This document shows positions 1 to 8,402 of a stretch of DNA of 48,097 nt, piece by piece. How positions within the stretch are numbered: position 1 is the stretch's first letter; the number at the start of each line of letters is the position of its first letter. The DNA is taken from positions 1 through 48,097 of the forward strand of contig JAFQJE010000028.1 of the NCBI GenBank assembly GCA_017415145.1, given 5' to 3'. The notes below the pieces were generated by a model. That model saw only the letters and a list, made by a program, of their open reading frames with translations, was not told the origin of the DNA and ran no database searches. The stretch is from Clostridia bacterium (GTDB taxonomy: Bacteria > Bacillota > Clostridia > UBA1381 > UBA9506). Made by a program: the position numbers and the translations under genes.

Positions 1-126
1 GGGTCTGTGCTTACCTCTTAAAATGTTAGCCGCTGCTGCTGCAACTCTACCTAAAGGCTTGCCTTCAGCATCTATAATGTACCATTTTCTCTCAACGTCC
101 TGAGCTTTTGCCATAAATGTACTCAT
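1..126 (-). CDS. rplM: 50S ribosomal protein L13, N-terminal part (runs off the window)
   Basis: The first 42 codons of ribosomal protein L13, a large-subunit protein; the rest lies beyond position 1. The reading [20 protein letters not shown] continuing to [18 protein letters not shown] is the conserved L13 start. ATG is at 126-124, with AGGAGG seven bases upstream. A strong promoter sits 58 bp upstream of the start, leaving a leader of about 50 nt. That leader contains a small AACAG/CTGTT hairpin, which could be an L13-type autoregulatory leader, but I cannot match it to that family with confidence. rpsI would be expected next, outside the window. Confidence 0.93.
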   Translation of the reverse strand, partial: MSTFMAKAQDVERKWYIIDAEGKPLGRVAAAAANILRGKHRP

Positions 127-183
127 TATGCTTTCCTCCTAATTTTAAACAGAATTGTCCTGTTCTTTTTTACAACGCTACTT

Positions 184-212
184 ATTATAAACTACATTTT
201 TGCCTGTGTCAA
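184..212 (-). promoter_or_regulatory. Sigma-A promoter of rplM
   Basis: On the minus strand, TTGACA (212-207), a 17-nt spacer and TATAAT (189-184): a perfect consensus in both boxes, as expected for a ribosomal protein gene. Confidence 0.9.
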
Positions 213-342
213 GTACTTTTTTTACAAAATTTAAAATACATTTTACAAACTCTTAAATTCTCTGTTTTTCTCGTTTAAACTCTTAAATACTCAAAGTCTA
301 TTTTTGAAAATAATAAAATGGTGATTGTTGTAATAAGTTTTT

Positions 343-371
343 TTGACATATTATTTTACCTGTGGTATAGT
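343..371 (+). promoter_or_regulatory. Sigma-A promoter of trmB
   Basis: TTGACA (343-348), 17-nt spacer, TATAGT (366-371), 36 bp before the trmB ATG. It diverges from the rplM promoter; the AT-rich stretch between them holds nothing else I can name. Confidence 0.8.
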
Positions 372-407
372 TAATGTGACAATTTATCTAAAGAGGAGCA
401 TTGCGAA

Positions 408-1046
408 ATGAGAATGAGAAAGAAAAAGCACCTGAAAGAAAGATTAGATGCGTGCTCAGATATAATAATATATGATATGGATAAATACGCCGGTGATATC
501 AAAAGTGTATTCAGGAGCGCCAAACCTCTTCATATGGAGATTGGTTGCGGCAAGGGTAGATTTATTACCGAAACTGCTAAATTAAATCCTGATGTGAACT
601 TTATAGCTGTCGAAAAAAACTTAAATGTTTTAGTGCTCGCAGCAGAGAAAATCAAAGCATCAGGTCTTACAAACGTAAAATTCTTTGCTCAGGATGTAAA
701 TCTCTTACGCGGCTTTGAAACTGAATCTCGTGCTGATATAATCTACATAAATTTCTGCGACCCCTGGCACAAGCACTCATACCGCAGACGCCGTCTCACC
801 CACGAACAACACTTGATGATTTGGGAAAAGTTACTTGTTGAAAATGGCGAAATTCACTTTAAAACAGACAATCAAAAGCTCTTTGAGTTTTCTTTAAACT
901 CTTTTTCGGATTACGGGATGAGGCTTAAAAACATCACTCTCGATTTACACAATTCGGATTTTGAGGGAAATATTATGACTGAGTACGAAATGCTGTTTTC
1001 AGAAAAAGGTCAGGCTATATACCGTTGCGAAGCGATATATAGATAA
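408..1046 (+). CDS. trmB: tRNA (guanine-N7-)-methyltransferase
   Basis: Methylates N7 of G46 in the tRNA variable loop using SAM. The 212-residue protein has the SAM-binding loop EIGCGKG at residues 44-50, an acidic AVEK strand end near 67-70, the DPW motif at 118-120 followed by a basic RRRRL run, and a C-terminal TEYE segment, all typical of TrmB. Length is normal. ATG at 408 is chosen because GAGGAG lies about nine bases upstream; a second ATG two codons later is too far from it. The gene is a single transcription unit with its own promoter and a terminator overlapping its stop. Confidence 0.93.
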   Translation: MRMRKKKHLKERLDACSDIIIYDMDKYAGDIKSVFRSAKPLHMEIGCGKGRFITETAKLNPDVNFIAVEKNLNVLVLAAEKIKASGLTNVKFFAQDVNLLRGFETESRADIIYINFCDPWHKHSYRRRRLTHEQHLMIWEKLLVENGEIHFKTDNQKLFEFSLNSFSDYGMRLKNITLDLHNSDFEGNIMTEYEMLFSEKGQAIYRCEAIYR

Positions 1047-1082
1047 AATAAAAGGTGTGGCATTGCCACACCTTTTATTTTA
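1044..1082. terminator. Bidirectional terminator between trmB and tmk
   Basis: Perfect stem of about 16-18 bp (1044-1061 with 1065-1082) and a 3-nt loop. The A-rich left arm and T-rich right arm make it work on both strands. It contains the stop codons of both convergent genes. Confidence 0.9.
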
Positions 1083-1740
1083 TCTTTTCAACTATCGAAA
1101 TTATTTCTTCGTGAATATCCTCTATTGTACGTATGTTAAGACCTTCTGCACACACTACTCTACGCCACCCCTGATTTTCAGCAACGCCTATTGCGTTATT
1201 ATAGGCTGCTGTCAAATAATCTGTATTTTTTTCGTGTATATCTTTTTGGGCATCACCCGTTATTTTATTGGCACGATTTTTCATAAGAAACTGTGCCGCA
1301 ACAGGAGGCATATCTAAAAATATCACCACATCAGGTCTGGGTAGTCCCAACTTTTCATATTCGTAATCTGCAAGCCACTCAATAAAAGCAGTTTTATCGC
1401 CCTTTATTTTCATAGCCTGATGAACGATATTCGAGGTTACATATCTGTCGCAGACAATTATACCGCCCGACTCATAAAATTTACCCCAGTCACGCTTATA
1501 ACTTGCATATCGGTCAATTGCGTAAAATGATGATGCAGCATATGCATTAACATCATCGGGATTGTCACCGAGTTCTCCTGCTAAATACCCTTTTACAGGC
1601 ATACAAAAATCGCTTTCATAATCAGGAAAAGAGATTTTTTTTACGTTCAATCCCTTATTCTGTAAGTATTCAAATAACAGCTTTGTCTGGGTTTCCTTGC
1701 CGCTTGAGTCAACACCCTCAATTACAATAAGCTTTCCCAT
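1075..1740 (-). CDS. tmk: Thymidylate (dTMP) kinase
   Basis: Phosphorylates dTMP to dTDP with ATP. The 221-residue protein has a P-loop GVDSSGKET (residues 9-17), a DRY motif at 98-100 for the nucleoside monophosphate, and a downstream Arg/Lys-rich lid region. The P-loop differs from the textbook GxxGxGKTTQ form. This variant probably belongs to a Clostridial subgroup rather than indicating another kinase, but a related nucleoside monophosphate kinase cannot be fully excluded. ATG at 1740 overlaps the thyX stop by one base (TAATG) with GGAGG seven bases upstream, so translation is probably coupled to thyX, whose product is its substrate. Confidence 0.87.
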   Translation of the reverse strand: MGKLIVIEGVDSSGKETQTKLLFEYLQNKGLNVKKISFPDYESDFCMPVKGYLAGELGDNPDDVNAYAASSFYAIDRYASYKRDWGKFYESGGIIVCDRYVTSNIVHQAMKIKGDKTAFIEWLADYEYEKLGLPRPDVVIFLDMPPVAAQFLMKNRANKITGDAQKDIHEKNTDYLTAAYNNAIGVAENQGWRRVVCAEGLNIRTIEDIHEEIISIVEKIK

Positions 1741-2504
1741 TATTTTGCCTCCGAAAGGTATTTTTCACGCATTGCGAGCGTCTTGCCACAGGTCATCTTA
1801 CCCTCAGGACAAGGTCCTGCAACACAGGAAGGACCTGCTTTTTTAAAGAGTGTGGGTGCAACTTCTTTTACGAGTCTCAACATTTCATCCGCCAAATCTC
1901 TTATTTCCCACTGAGCTCTTGTGCAACAACGATGATGGAAAAAGTTCATTAAGCTTCTTGCATTCATTGTAACTACCATTTTTGTTTCACATGCATTGGG
2001 AAGAACAAATCTTGCATCTTCAATCGCCATCTTCTCTGCCATCTTTGCGGCCGTCTTTTCGTCCTTGCCTTCAGCTAACAATGTAGCATAATGCTTTTTG
2101 TACAAAATATCAGCAAGCTCATCGTAAGCTTTTTGATCCGCTTCCATTGTCTTGATAAATAACTCTTTTGCTTTTTCGTTGTTTTCAATTTCAGGAGGTG
2201 TAATGTATTCAAACATACCTTCTTTTACATATCTTTGGGATTTTACACTGTAGCTTGCGATTCTGTGACGTGTGAACTGAGCAAGCAACGACCTACTTAC
2301 GCCCTCAATACCAAACGTAAAGGTAACATGCTCAATGGGGCTCTGATGACCTAAGCTCATTAACATATTCAAAAACTTTTCGCATCTTTCTTCGTCAAGC
2401 CCTTCTAATATATTTTCCACGCCGCTTTCTGAATAGCAAAGCTTTGCTGCTGCAGCTATAATTTTTTCCGGGTCCGGTGTGTGAGTGAGTAATGTTACCT
2501 TCAT
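1740..2504 (-). CDS. thyX: Flavin-dependent thymidylate synthase
   Basis: Makes dTMP from dUMP using methylene-tetrahydrofolate, NADPH and FAD. The signature RHRx7S is at residues 79-89 ([11 protein letters not shown]), and the C-terminal half keeps the Arg-rich [14 protein letters not shown] segment. The start is set at 2504, where GGGAGG lies eight bases upstream; a longer reading frame (to 2543) has no ribosome binding site and would run into ribF. ribF stops two bases before this start, so the FAD-making enzyme and this FAD-using enzyme are tightly linked. No thyA is seen in the window. Confidence 0.95.
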   Translation of the reverse strand: MKVTLLTHTPDPEKIIAAAAKLCYSESGVENILEGLDEERCEKFLNMLMSLGHQSPIEHVTFTFGIEGVSRSLLAQFTRHRIASYSVKSQRYVKEGMFEYITPPEIENNEKAKELFIKTMEADQKAYDELADILYKKHYATLLAEGKDEKTAAKMAEKMAIEDARFVLPNACETKMVVTMNARSLMNFFHHRCCTRAQWEIRDLADEMLRLVKEVAPTLFKKAGPSCVAGPCPEGKMTCGKTLAMREKYLSEAK

Positions 2505-2505
2505 T

Positions 2506-3423
2506 CTATCGTCCTCCCAACTTTCTTTCCTTTTTATCTTCATCCAACTGTAATTTTAACTCTTCTGTATTTGTAAAATTCTTGAATCCACGCATATAAT
2601 ATAAAAACTCTACAGTTATTTCTCTGCCGTAGAGATCTTTCGAAAAATCTATAATGTGAGTTTCTATCCGCATCTTCTCGGGATTATCAAAGCTTGTGCT
2701 GCCAACATTTGTGATAGATTTGTAAGTTATGCCATTTACCTGCGTATTTGTGGCATATACACCACCTTTTATAGTAACACAACGTTCATCGGGAATAATA
2801 TTTGCTGTGGGATAACCGTATGTTCTCCCCAAATGCTTGTCCCCTATAACTGTACCTTTTATGGAATACGGTTTTCCAAGAATCTTTTCACATTTTTCAA
2901 AATCACCATGAGAGATTGCATTTCTTACCTCTGTGCTTGAACAAATTATACCATCTACCGTCACAGGCTCAACTACCAAAACCTCAAAGCCATGCTGTTT
3001 ACCAAGTTTTTTCAAAAGTTCTGCGTTGCCCTGCGAGCGTTTTCCAAATCTCCCGTTTGCACCGATAACTGCCGCTTTTATATTGAATTTATTTACTAAA
3101 ATTTCTGACACAAATTCCTCAGCTTCTAAATCCTTTACCGCTAAAAAATCTTCAAAAAACAAGGTGTGAACACCTGTGTCAGCTATAAGCTTTTCTTTTA
3201 CTTCATTTGTATATAAAAGCTTTTGGCCAATCTGCGACATCACGTTTTTGGGATGCTCCAAAAACGTATACACCACAGAGGGCACACCTTTTTCCTTTGC
3301 CTTATCCTTTAATATACCAAGGAGTTTTTTGTGACCTTTGTGGACTCCGTCAAAATTTCCTATGGCAACTACTGTACCGGCTTCACTATTTACTTTTTTG
3401 TAGTCGGCACAAATTGTTAGCAT
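2506..3423 (-). CDS. ribF: Bifunctional riboflavin kinase / FAD synthetase
   Basis: Converts riboflavin to FMN and then FAD. The N-terminal nucleotidyltransferase domain (about residues 1-180) has [11 protein letters not shown] near residues 21-31 and a STEVRN segment near 165. The C-terminal riboflavin kinase domain (about 183-300) has the GYPTANI motif. The 305 residues are the family's usual length. AGGAGG lies before the ATG at 3423. It sits between truB and thyX; truB-ribF adjacency is common in bacteria, while the direct link to thyX is a plausible cofactor-supply arrangement. Confidence 0.94.
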   Translation of the reverse strand: MLTICADYKKVNSEAGTVVAIGNFDGVHKGHKKLLGILKDKAKEKGVPSVVYTFLEHPKNVMSQIGQKLLYTNEVKEKLIADTGVHTLFFEDFLAVKDLEAEEFVSEILVNKFNIKAAVIGANGRFGKRSQGNAELLKKLGKQHGFEVLVVEPVTVDGIICSSTEVRNAISHGDFEKCEKILGKPYSIKGTVIGDKHLGRTYGYPTANIIPDERCVTIKGGVYATNTQVNGITYKSITNVGSTSFDNPEKMRIETHIIDFSKDLYGREITVEFLYYMRGFKNFTNTEELKLQLDEDKKERKLGGR

Positions 3424-3431
3424 AGTTCCTC

Positions 3432-4325
3432 CTAATAAAAGCTTTTTTCCATTGTGAGCAACATCTTACCGTCGCAATCTTTGATTTTCAGGAGGCATAT
3501 CAGCTCTCCTTTTTCATATATTCTGAAAAGTTGGTTTTCTTCGTACTCTTTGATACCCAATTGCTCCGGACGTAGACGGATGCCGTTTTTAATTTTGCTG
3601 GCATTTTCCTCTGCTACGTCAATTCTTTCATAATCTCCCAAAACAGAATCGGGAGCAAGGATGATATCTTCTATTTTTCCTTCTTTTACTGCCTGCTCTA
3701 TCTCATCAAATGTGTGCGCAGCATCGAGGGTAAACACACCACTCATTGTACGTTCTAATGTATCCATAGCCGCACCGCAACTGAGCGACTCCCCTATATC
3801 ACGGCACAAAGACCTGATATATGTTCCCTTACCACAGTGTACATCCATCATAAAGGATGTCCCGTCAAAATCATAAATATCAATAGAATAAATTTTAATT
3901 TTTCGGGGAGCACGTTCTATTTCCACGCCTTTTCGTGCCAGTTGGTAAAGCTTTTGTCCGTCAACCTTGATAGCAGAATACATAGGCGGAACCTGTTCAA
4001 TATCTCCTACGAATTTTTTTACTGTCTCTTTTAGTTGCTCCTCTGTTACAGACACTTCTTTTCTTTCGATTACTTCGCCTGTGGTGTCCTCTGTATCGGT
4101 AGTAATACCCAGCACAACACGAGCTGTGTACTTCTTCTCATCTGCCATAATTAAATCAGAAAGTCTGGTAGCATTACCTATTAACACAGGTAAGACACCC
4201 ACAGCCTGTGGGTCTAATGTACCTGTATGACCCACTCTTTTAATATTGAGTTGTCGCCTTACAAAGGAAACAACATTATGTGATGTCATACCCTTTGGCT
4301 TATATACATTAAGTATTCCTATCAA
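3432..4325 (-). CDS. truB: tRNA pseudouridine-55 synthase
   Basis: Makes pseudouridine 55 in the tRNA T-loop. The catalytic Asp lies in GHTGTLDPQAVG (D38 with this start). The start needs choosing. The TTG at 4325 gives the canonical beginning MIGILNVYKPKGMTSH and has GGAG nine bases upstream. An ATG at 4340 has no ribosome binding site and sits within about 20 nt of the promoter -10 box, and a longer frame to 4385 would begin inside the promoter. I therefore favour TTG, giving 297 residues. First gene of the truB-ribF-thyX-tmk unit, separated from nudF by a terminator. Confidence 0.92.
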   Translation of the reverse strand: MIGILNVYKPKGMTSHNVVSFVRRQLNIKRVGHTGTLDPQAVGVLPVLIGNATRLSDLIMADEKKYTARVVLGITTDTEDTTGEVIERKEVSVTEEQLKETVKKFVGDIEQVPPMYSAIKVDGQKLYQLARKGVEIERAPRKIKIYSIDIYDFDGTSFMMDVHCGKGTYIRSLCRDIGESLSCGAAMDTLERTMSGVFTLDAAHTFDEIEQAVKEGKIEDIILAPDSVLGDYERIDVAEENASKIKNGIRLRPEQLGIKEYEENQLFRIYEKGELICLLKIKDCDGKMLLTMEKSFY

Positions 4326-4356
4326 ATCTATCTTCTCCATTTGACATATTATAAGT

Positions 4357-4385
4357 ATTCTATCACACTTTAAAACCATTTTCAA
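4357..4385 (-). promoter_or_regulatory. Promoter of truB-ribF-thyX-tmk
   Basis: Minus strand: TTGAAA (4385-4380), 17-nt spacer, TAGAAT (4362-4357) preceded by TGA (extended -10). It predicts a leader of only about 25 nt before the TTG start. Confidence 0.7.
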
Positions 4386-4391
4386 TATAAA

Positions 4392-4418
4392 AAACTGCAG
4401 AATGAAATTCTACAGTTT
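4392..4418 (-). terminator. Terminator of rimM-trmD-nudF
   Basis: On the minus strand, a 12-bp stem (one G-U pair) with a 3-nt loop, followed by a T run. It overlaps the nudF stop codon and precedes the truB promoter. Confidence 0.8.
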
Positions 4419-4943
4419 ATTTTTTGTAAGTAATATGCCTATTACACTTTTTGCGTCTTTTATTTCGCCCTTATTTATCATTTCAATAAGCTCGTCTATA
4501 TGGTATTTTTCACATTCCACAAATTCGTCATCGTCAGGGTCAGCATCTTTCTGATGCAAGCCTGTGGCTAAATATATAGCCAATTTTTCATCACAAAACC
4601 CGGGCGTTGCAAAAAATGTCCCTAAATATTCAACACTATCTGCCACAAGTCCCGTTTCTTCCCTGAGTTCTCTTATTCCGGCATCTTGGGTGTCCTCGCC
4701 TTTGTGGTCAAGTTTTCCTGCAGGAATTTCCAGAGTTGTTTCATAAAAGGGGTATCTGAACTGACGAACCATATAGACAAAACTGTCATCGTCCATCGCC
4801 ACAACACCAACTCCACCGGGATGACGCACTACCTCACGGACGGCCTCTTTACCGTTTTCTAAAACTGCAATATCACGTTCTACCTTGATGATTTTGCCAT
4901 CATATATTGTTTCTGTGGTTTTTGTTGTTTCTTTAAGTTTCAC
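4410..4943 (-). CDS. nudF: NUDIX hydrolase, ADP-ribose pyrophosphatase type
   Basis: Likely hydrolyses ADP-ribose or a related nucleoside diphosphate sugar. The Nudix box is visible (GKLDHKGEDTQDAGIRELRE, then ETGL), with six rather than the canonical five residues between the first Gly and Glu. The flanking sequence (VRQFRYPF, LEIPAGKL, AEYLG-like strand) fits the ADP-ribose subgroup. GTG at 4943 is chosen because GGAG lies nine bases upstream; an in-frame TTG at 4958 lacks one. The start lies inside trmD (11-nt overlap), suggesting translational coupling. About 177 residues; exact substrate is inferred. Confidence 0.85.
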   Translation of the reverse strand: MKLKETTKTTETIYDGKIIKVERDIAVLENGKEAVREVVRHPGGVGVVAMDDDSFVYMVRQFRYPFYETTLEIPAGKLDHKGEDTQDAGIRELREETGLVADSVEYLGTFFATPGFCDEKLAIYLATGLHQKDADPDDDEFVECEKYHIDELIEMINKGEIKDAKSVIGILLTKNKL

Positions 4944-5673
4944 TTTCCAGTTCTCCAATTATTTCATCTAATATTTTTCTGTCTTTATCGGTTAAATCGG
5001 CTTTCCCTAAAAGGTCGGGTCTTTTTATGTAGGTTCGCTTTAAGGCTTCTTTTCTCTTCCATTTTTCAATATTTGCGTGGTGTCCTGAAAGTAACACTTC
5101 AGGAACTTCTCTTCCCATAAATACAGGCGGTCTTGTGTATTGTGGGTGTTCCAGCAAACCTGAGTAGATTGATTCTTCGGTAAAGCTTTCACTTTGAGGT
5201 AAAACACCTTCTACCATTCGTGCAACTGAGTCCACCAAGACTGCTGCAGGTAATTCTCCACCTGTTAGCACGTAATCGCCGATTGATATTTCTTCGTCCA
5301 CTATTTCTTCCAAAACTCGCTCGTCAACACCTTCATAGTGTCCGCACAGGATAACAATTCTATCCTTTTTGGAAAGTTCTATTACCTTGTCCTGTGTTAA
5401 AACCTTGCCCTGAGGGGACATATATACAGTATATGGTTTTTCGCCCTGTGCTACGCTTTCATATGCACGATAAATAGGCGGTGCCTGCATAAGCATTCCA
5501 AATCCGCCGCCGTATGGGTAGTCATCAACAGAATTGTGCTTGTTATTGGCAAAATCTCTTATATTTATGCAGTTTATTTCTAAAATCTCACTTTTTTGTG
5601 CCCTGCCTATGATACTCTCATCTAAAATTGTTCGCATCATATCAGGAAAAAGCGTCAAAATATCAAAACGCAT
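4933..5673 (-). CDS. trmD: tRNA (guanine-37-N1)-methyltransferase
   Basis: Methylates N1 of G37 next to the anticodon, protecting against +1 frameshifts. The 246 residues carry the N-terminal MRFDILTLFPDM and the trefoil-knot SAM site (ILCGHYEGVDER, then IGDYVLTGGELPA). GAGGAG lies six bases before the ATG. rimM is three bases upstream. In many bacteria the order is rpsP-rimM-trmD-rplS; here neither rpsP nor rplS is adjacent, and a Nudix gene overlaps the end instead. Confidence 0.96.
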   Translation of the reverse strand: MRFDILTLFPDMMRTILDESIIGRAQKSEILEINCINIRDFANNKHNSVDDYPYGGGFGMLMQAPPIYRAYESVAQGEKPYTVYMSPQGKVLTQDKVIELSKKDRIVILCGHYEGVDERVLEEIVDEEISIGDYVLTGGELPAAVLVDSVARMVEGVLPQSESFTEESIYSGLLEHPQYTRPPVFMGREVPEVLLSGHHANIEKWKRKEALKRTYIKRPDLLGKADLTDKDRKILDEIIGELESET

Positions 5674-5676
5674 AGC

Positions 5677-6177
5677 CTACTCCTCGTCATCTTCATCTAA
5701 AAGTCCTGCAGGAATTGTTACATAAATCTTTTTATTTTCTAAATCAACATCGCCGATTACGCCGTCAATAACAGGAAGATAAATTCTCTTGCCATCAGGT
5801 GTTCTTATCTCATAGATGTCGTTTGCTCCTGTGTTGAAGACATCTGTCAATTCACCCAGCTTTTCTTCACCCTCAAAAGCTTTAAGACCTATTAAATCTT
5901 TGATATAGTATCTTCCCTCAGGAAGTGGTATTTTTTCTGTGTAGAGGATTTTTCCCTTCATTTTTTCGGCGTCGTTCATAGAGTTTACGCCTGAAAATTT
6001 AATGATAACTACATTTTTATGTACTTTTGATTTTTCTACTTTTAAGACTTTGCCATCTTTTTCATAAAATACATCCAAATCAAGCAAATCGTACAAATCA
6101 TCTGTCCAGGGGTTTAATTTTACTTCTCCCCTTATTCCGTGAGTATTTACAATCTGACCAACTTCTATTAGTTCCAT
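5677..6177 (-). CDS. rimM: 16S rRNA processing protein RimM
   Basis: Assembly factor for the 30S subunit head, binding S19. The 166-residue protein starts MELIEVGQIVNTHGIRGEVK, typical of the N-terminal RimM domain, and has a C-terminal PRC-barrel (KDLIGLKAFEGEEKLGEL onward). The ATG at 6177 has AGGAG six bases upstream; a longer frame to 6231 has no support. First gene of rimM-trmD-nudF. No clear promoter was found in the repeat-filled region upstream. Confidence 0.93.
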   Translation of the reverse strand: MELIEVGQIVNTHGIRGEVKLNPWTDDLYDLLDLDVFYEKDGKVLKVEKSKVHKNVVIIKFSGVNSMNDAEKMKGKILYTEKIPLPEGRYYIKDLIGLKAFEGEEKLGELTDVFNTGANDIYEIRTPDGKRIYLPVIDGVIGDVDLENKKIYVTIPAGLLDEDDEE

Positions 6178-6220
6178 AGTATTCTCCTGTCTCAAAGGGA
6201 ATGTAAAAAAAGTCCAGACC

Positions 6221-6305
6221 GCAAAAGACAAAGTAATATTTTTGTTTTTAAAAGTATGTAGAGAATCGCAATCAGGCGATTCTCCTCTTTCTTAATGTCT
6301 TTTGC
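6221..6305. repeat. Nested inverted repeats between rimM and clpX
   Basis: An exact 10-bp inverted repeat (6221-6230 and 6296-6305, GCAAAAGACA/TGTCTTTTGC) encloses a second perfect hairpin (6261-6269 with 6276-6284, GAGAATCGC/GCGATTCTC). It directly adjoins copy A of the dispersed repeat. There is no coding potential. Function unknown. Confidence 0.6.
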
Positions 6306-6306
6306 T

Positions 6307-6377
6307 ATGGACAAACCTCACCTCTCGGCGTACACCAGTACGCCTTCGGGTAGCCACTTCGTGTTTGGTTTGTCCAT
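6307..6377 (+). repeat. Dispersed hairpin repeat, copy A
   Basis: Core of a repeat present three times in the window. Outer stem of 11 bp (6307-6317 with 6367-6377, TGGACAAACC/GGTTTGTCCA within it). Inner stem of 7 bp (6327-6333 with 6338-6344, GGCGTAC/GTACGCC) with loop ACCA. Conserved bases around the inner stem are CCTCTC before and TTCGGGTA after. A less conserved tail (ATTCTG and a T run) continues to about 6400. Confidence 0.8.
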
Positions 6378-6415
6378 TCTGAAGCATTTTTTCCGATTCC
6401 CGTACTTGTGGAAAT

Positions 6416-6446
6416 GGGACTGTTAAAAAATATTTTTAACAGTCCC
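6416..6446 (-). terminator. Probable terminator after clpX
   Basis: A 14-bp perfect stem (6416-6429 with 6433-6446) just beyond the clpX stop. No clean T run follows on the minus strand, so termination strength is uncertain; it may mainly protect the 3' end. Confidence 0.6.
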
Positions 6447-6451
6447 TTTGA

Positions 6452-7699
6452 TTATGCACTTTGTTCCTGTTTTTCTTCTAAGACTGGTTCTTTTTTATCT
6501 GTAACACATTCCTTTGTTACTGTACACTTTGATACGTTTTCTTTTGACGGAATCTCATACATTATATCAAGCAGTGTTTCTTCCATAATGGAACGAAGAC
6601 CACGGGCACCTGTTTTGCGGTCGAGTGCCTTTTGTGCGATTGCCTCAATTGCCTCATCTTCCACAACAAGCTCAACACCGTCTAAGTCTAAAAGCTTCGT
6701 GTATTGCTTTAAAATTGCATTTTTGGGTTCTTTTATGATACGAACCAAAGATGCTTTATCCAGCATATCAAGGCTTGCGATTACAGGGAGTCTGCCTATG
6801 AGTTCAGGGATAATTCCGAACTTCAATAAATCCTGAGGTTCTATCTTTGAAAGAACTTCACCAACATTTACATCGGTTTTGCTCTTTACTTCTGCACCAA
6901 AGCCCATTGATTTTTCCTGTGTTCTGCGGCTGATGATTTTTTCGATGCCGTCAAACGCACCGCCACATATAAACAAGATGTTTGTGGTGTCTATCTGCAA
7001 GAACTCCTGGTGGGGGTGCTTTCTGCCCCCTGTGGGAGGAACATTGGCAACTGTTCCTTCTAAGATTTTCAAGAGTGCCTGCTGAACGCCCTCACCTGAT
7101 ACATCACGGGTAATTGATGTATTTTCTGACTTTCTCGTTATTTTATCTATTTCATCAATGTAGATAATTCCGCGTTGTGCTGCGTCAACATCGCCGTCTG
7201 CTGCCTGAATGAGCTTTAATAAAATATTTTCAACATCCTCACCTACATAACCTGCTTCAGTCAATGTTGTAGCATCCGCTATTGCGAAAGGAACATTTAA
7301 TATTTTTGCTAAAGTCTGTGCCAAAAGCGTCTTGCCTGAGCCTGTGGGACCCAAAAGTAAGATATTTGACTTTTGTATATCAACATCTTTTGAAGATTTT
7401 TTATTTTCTATTCTTTTATAGTGGTTGTAAACGGCAACAGACAGGGTTTTTTTCGCCTTATCCTGACCGATTACATACTGGTCCAGAATTTCCTTTATCT
7501 CGCGGGGTTTAGGAAGTGCACCTAGTTCGATATCGGGTTCTGAAATATCATAATTGTCGCCCATATAGCGATTGCAAAGGGAAATACACTCATTGCAAAT
7601 GAACGCATCGGGGCCTTCAAACATTCGTATTACTTCGTTTTCACATTTTCCGCAGAAACTGCATCGAAGCATAGGTCTGCCTTCGTTGATTGTTGACAT
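6452..7699 (-). CDS. clpX: ATP-dependent Clp protease ATP-binding subunit ClpX
   Basis: AAA+ unfoldase that feeds substrates to ClpP. The 415 residues include the N-terminal zinc-binding domain (C13, C16, C35, C38), Walker A GPTGSGKT, Walker B IIYIDEID, a PPTGGRKHP pore-region segment, and the C-terminal small AAA domain ([10 protein letters not shown]). Length is typical. AAAGG lies before the ATG. Gene order tig-clpP-clpX is standard, but a strong hairpin separates clpP from clpX, so clpX expression may depend on read-through or on a promoter I could not identify in the 66-bp gap. Confidence 0.97.
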   Translation of the reverse strand: MSTINEGRPMLRCSFCGKCENEVIRMFEGPDAFICNECISLCNRYMGDNYDISEPDIELGALPKPREIKEILDQYVIGQDKAKKTLSVAVYNHYKRIENKKSSKDVDIQKSNILLLGPTGSGKTLLAQTLAKILNVPFAIADATTLTEAGYVGEDVENILLKLIQAADGDVDAAQRGIIYIDEIDKITRKSENTSITRDVSGEGVQQALLKILEGTVANVPPTGGRKHPHQEFLQIDTTNILFICGGAFDGIEKIISRRTQEKSMGFGAEVKSKTDVNVGEVLSKIEPQDLLKFGIIPELIGRLPVIASLDMLDKASLVRIIKEPKNAILKQYTKLLDLDGVELVVEDEAIEAIAQKALDRKTGARGLRSIMEETLLDIMYEIPSKENVSKCTVTKECVTDKKEPVLEEKQEQSA

Positions 7700-7733
7700 A
7701 TATGATATACCTTTGCCTTTCTTGATTTTGTTA

Positions 7734-7761
7734 AAAAGGGACTGATAATTCAGTCCCTTTT
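7734..7761 (-). terminator. Terminator between clpP and clpX
   Basis: A 12-bp stem (7734-7745 with 7750-7761), 4-nt loop, T-rich on the minus-strand 3' side. Placed to limit transcription from clpP into clpX. Confidence 0.8.
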
Positions 7762-7765
7762 AACT

Positions 7766-8359
7766 TTATAATATTTCATTTCTTGATTCGATTACTTTAT
7801 CGATGAGTCCATATTCCATAGCCTCATATGCTGACATAAAGTTATCTCTTTCTGTGTCTGCCTGGATTGTTTCCAACGGCTTTCCTGTACGCTTTGACAA
7901 AATTTCATTCAAGGTGTTCTTGATACGGATAATTCTGTCAGCGTGGATTTTGATATCCGTTGCCTGACCCTGCATACCACCCAAAGGCTGGTGAATCATA
8001 ATTTCACTGTTGGGCAACGCGAGTCTTTTTCCGGGTGTGCCTGCCGCCAGTAAAAACGCACCCATAGATGCTGCCATTCCTACACAGATTGTTGATACGT
8101 CGCATTTAATATACTGCATTGTATCATAAATTGCCATTCCGGAAGTAATTGAGCCGCCGGGGCTGTTGATGTAAAACTGAATATCTTTATCAGGGTCTTC
8201 GCCCTCTAAAAATAACATCTGTGCTACAACCAAGCTTGCAGTAACATCATTCACTTCTTCGCTCAAAAATATAATTCTGTCTTTTAATAATCTGGAATAG
8301 ATGTCATAAGAGCGTTCTCCTCTACTTGTCTGTTCCACTACTACCGGTACTAAGCTCAT
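7766..8359 (-). CDS. clpP: ATP-dependent Clp protease proteolytic subunit
   Basis: Serine peptidase that forms the tetradecameric proteolytic chamber. The triad is readable: S98 in [10 protein letters not shown]123 in MIHQPLGG, D172 in TERDNFMSA. The 197 residues are the normal length. AAAGG lies before the ATG at 8359. It follows tig by 43 bp. Confidence 0.97.
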   Translation of the reverse strand: MSLVPVVVEQTSRGERSYDIYSRLLKDRIIFLSEEVNDVTASLVVAQMLFLEGEDPDKDIQFYINSPGGSITSGMAIYDTMQYIKCDVSTICVGMAASMGAFLLAAGTPGKRLALPNSEIMIHQPLGGMQGQATDIKIHADRIIRIKNTLNEILSKRTGKPLETIQADTERDNFMSAYEAMEYGLIDKVIESRNEIL

Positions 8360-8402
8360 AATTATTTCCTTTCTGTTTTATGAAACGGAAGCCTTCGATT
8401 TA

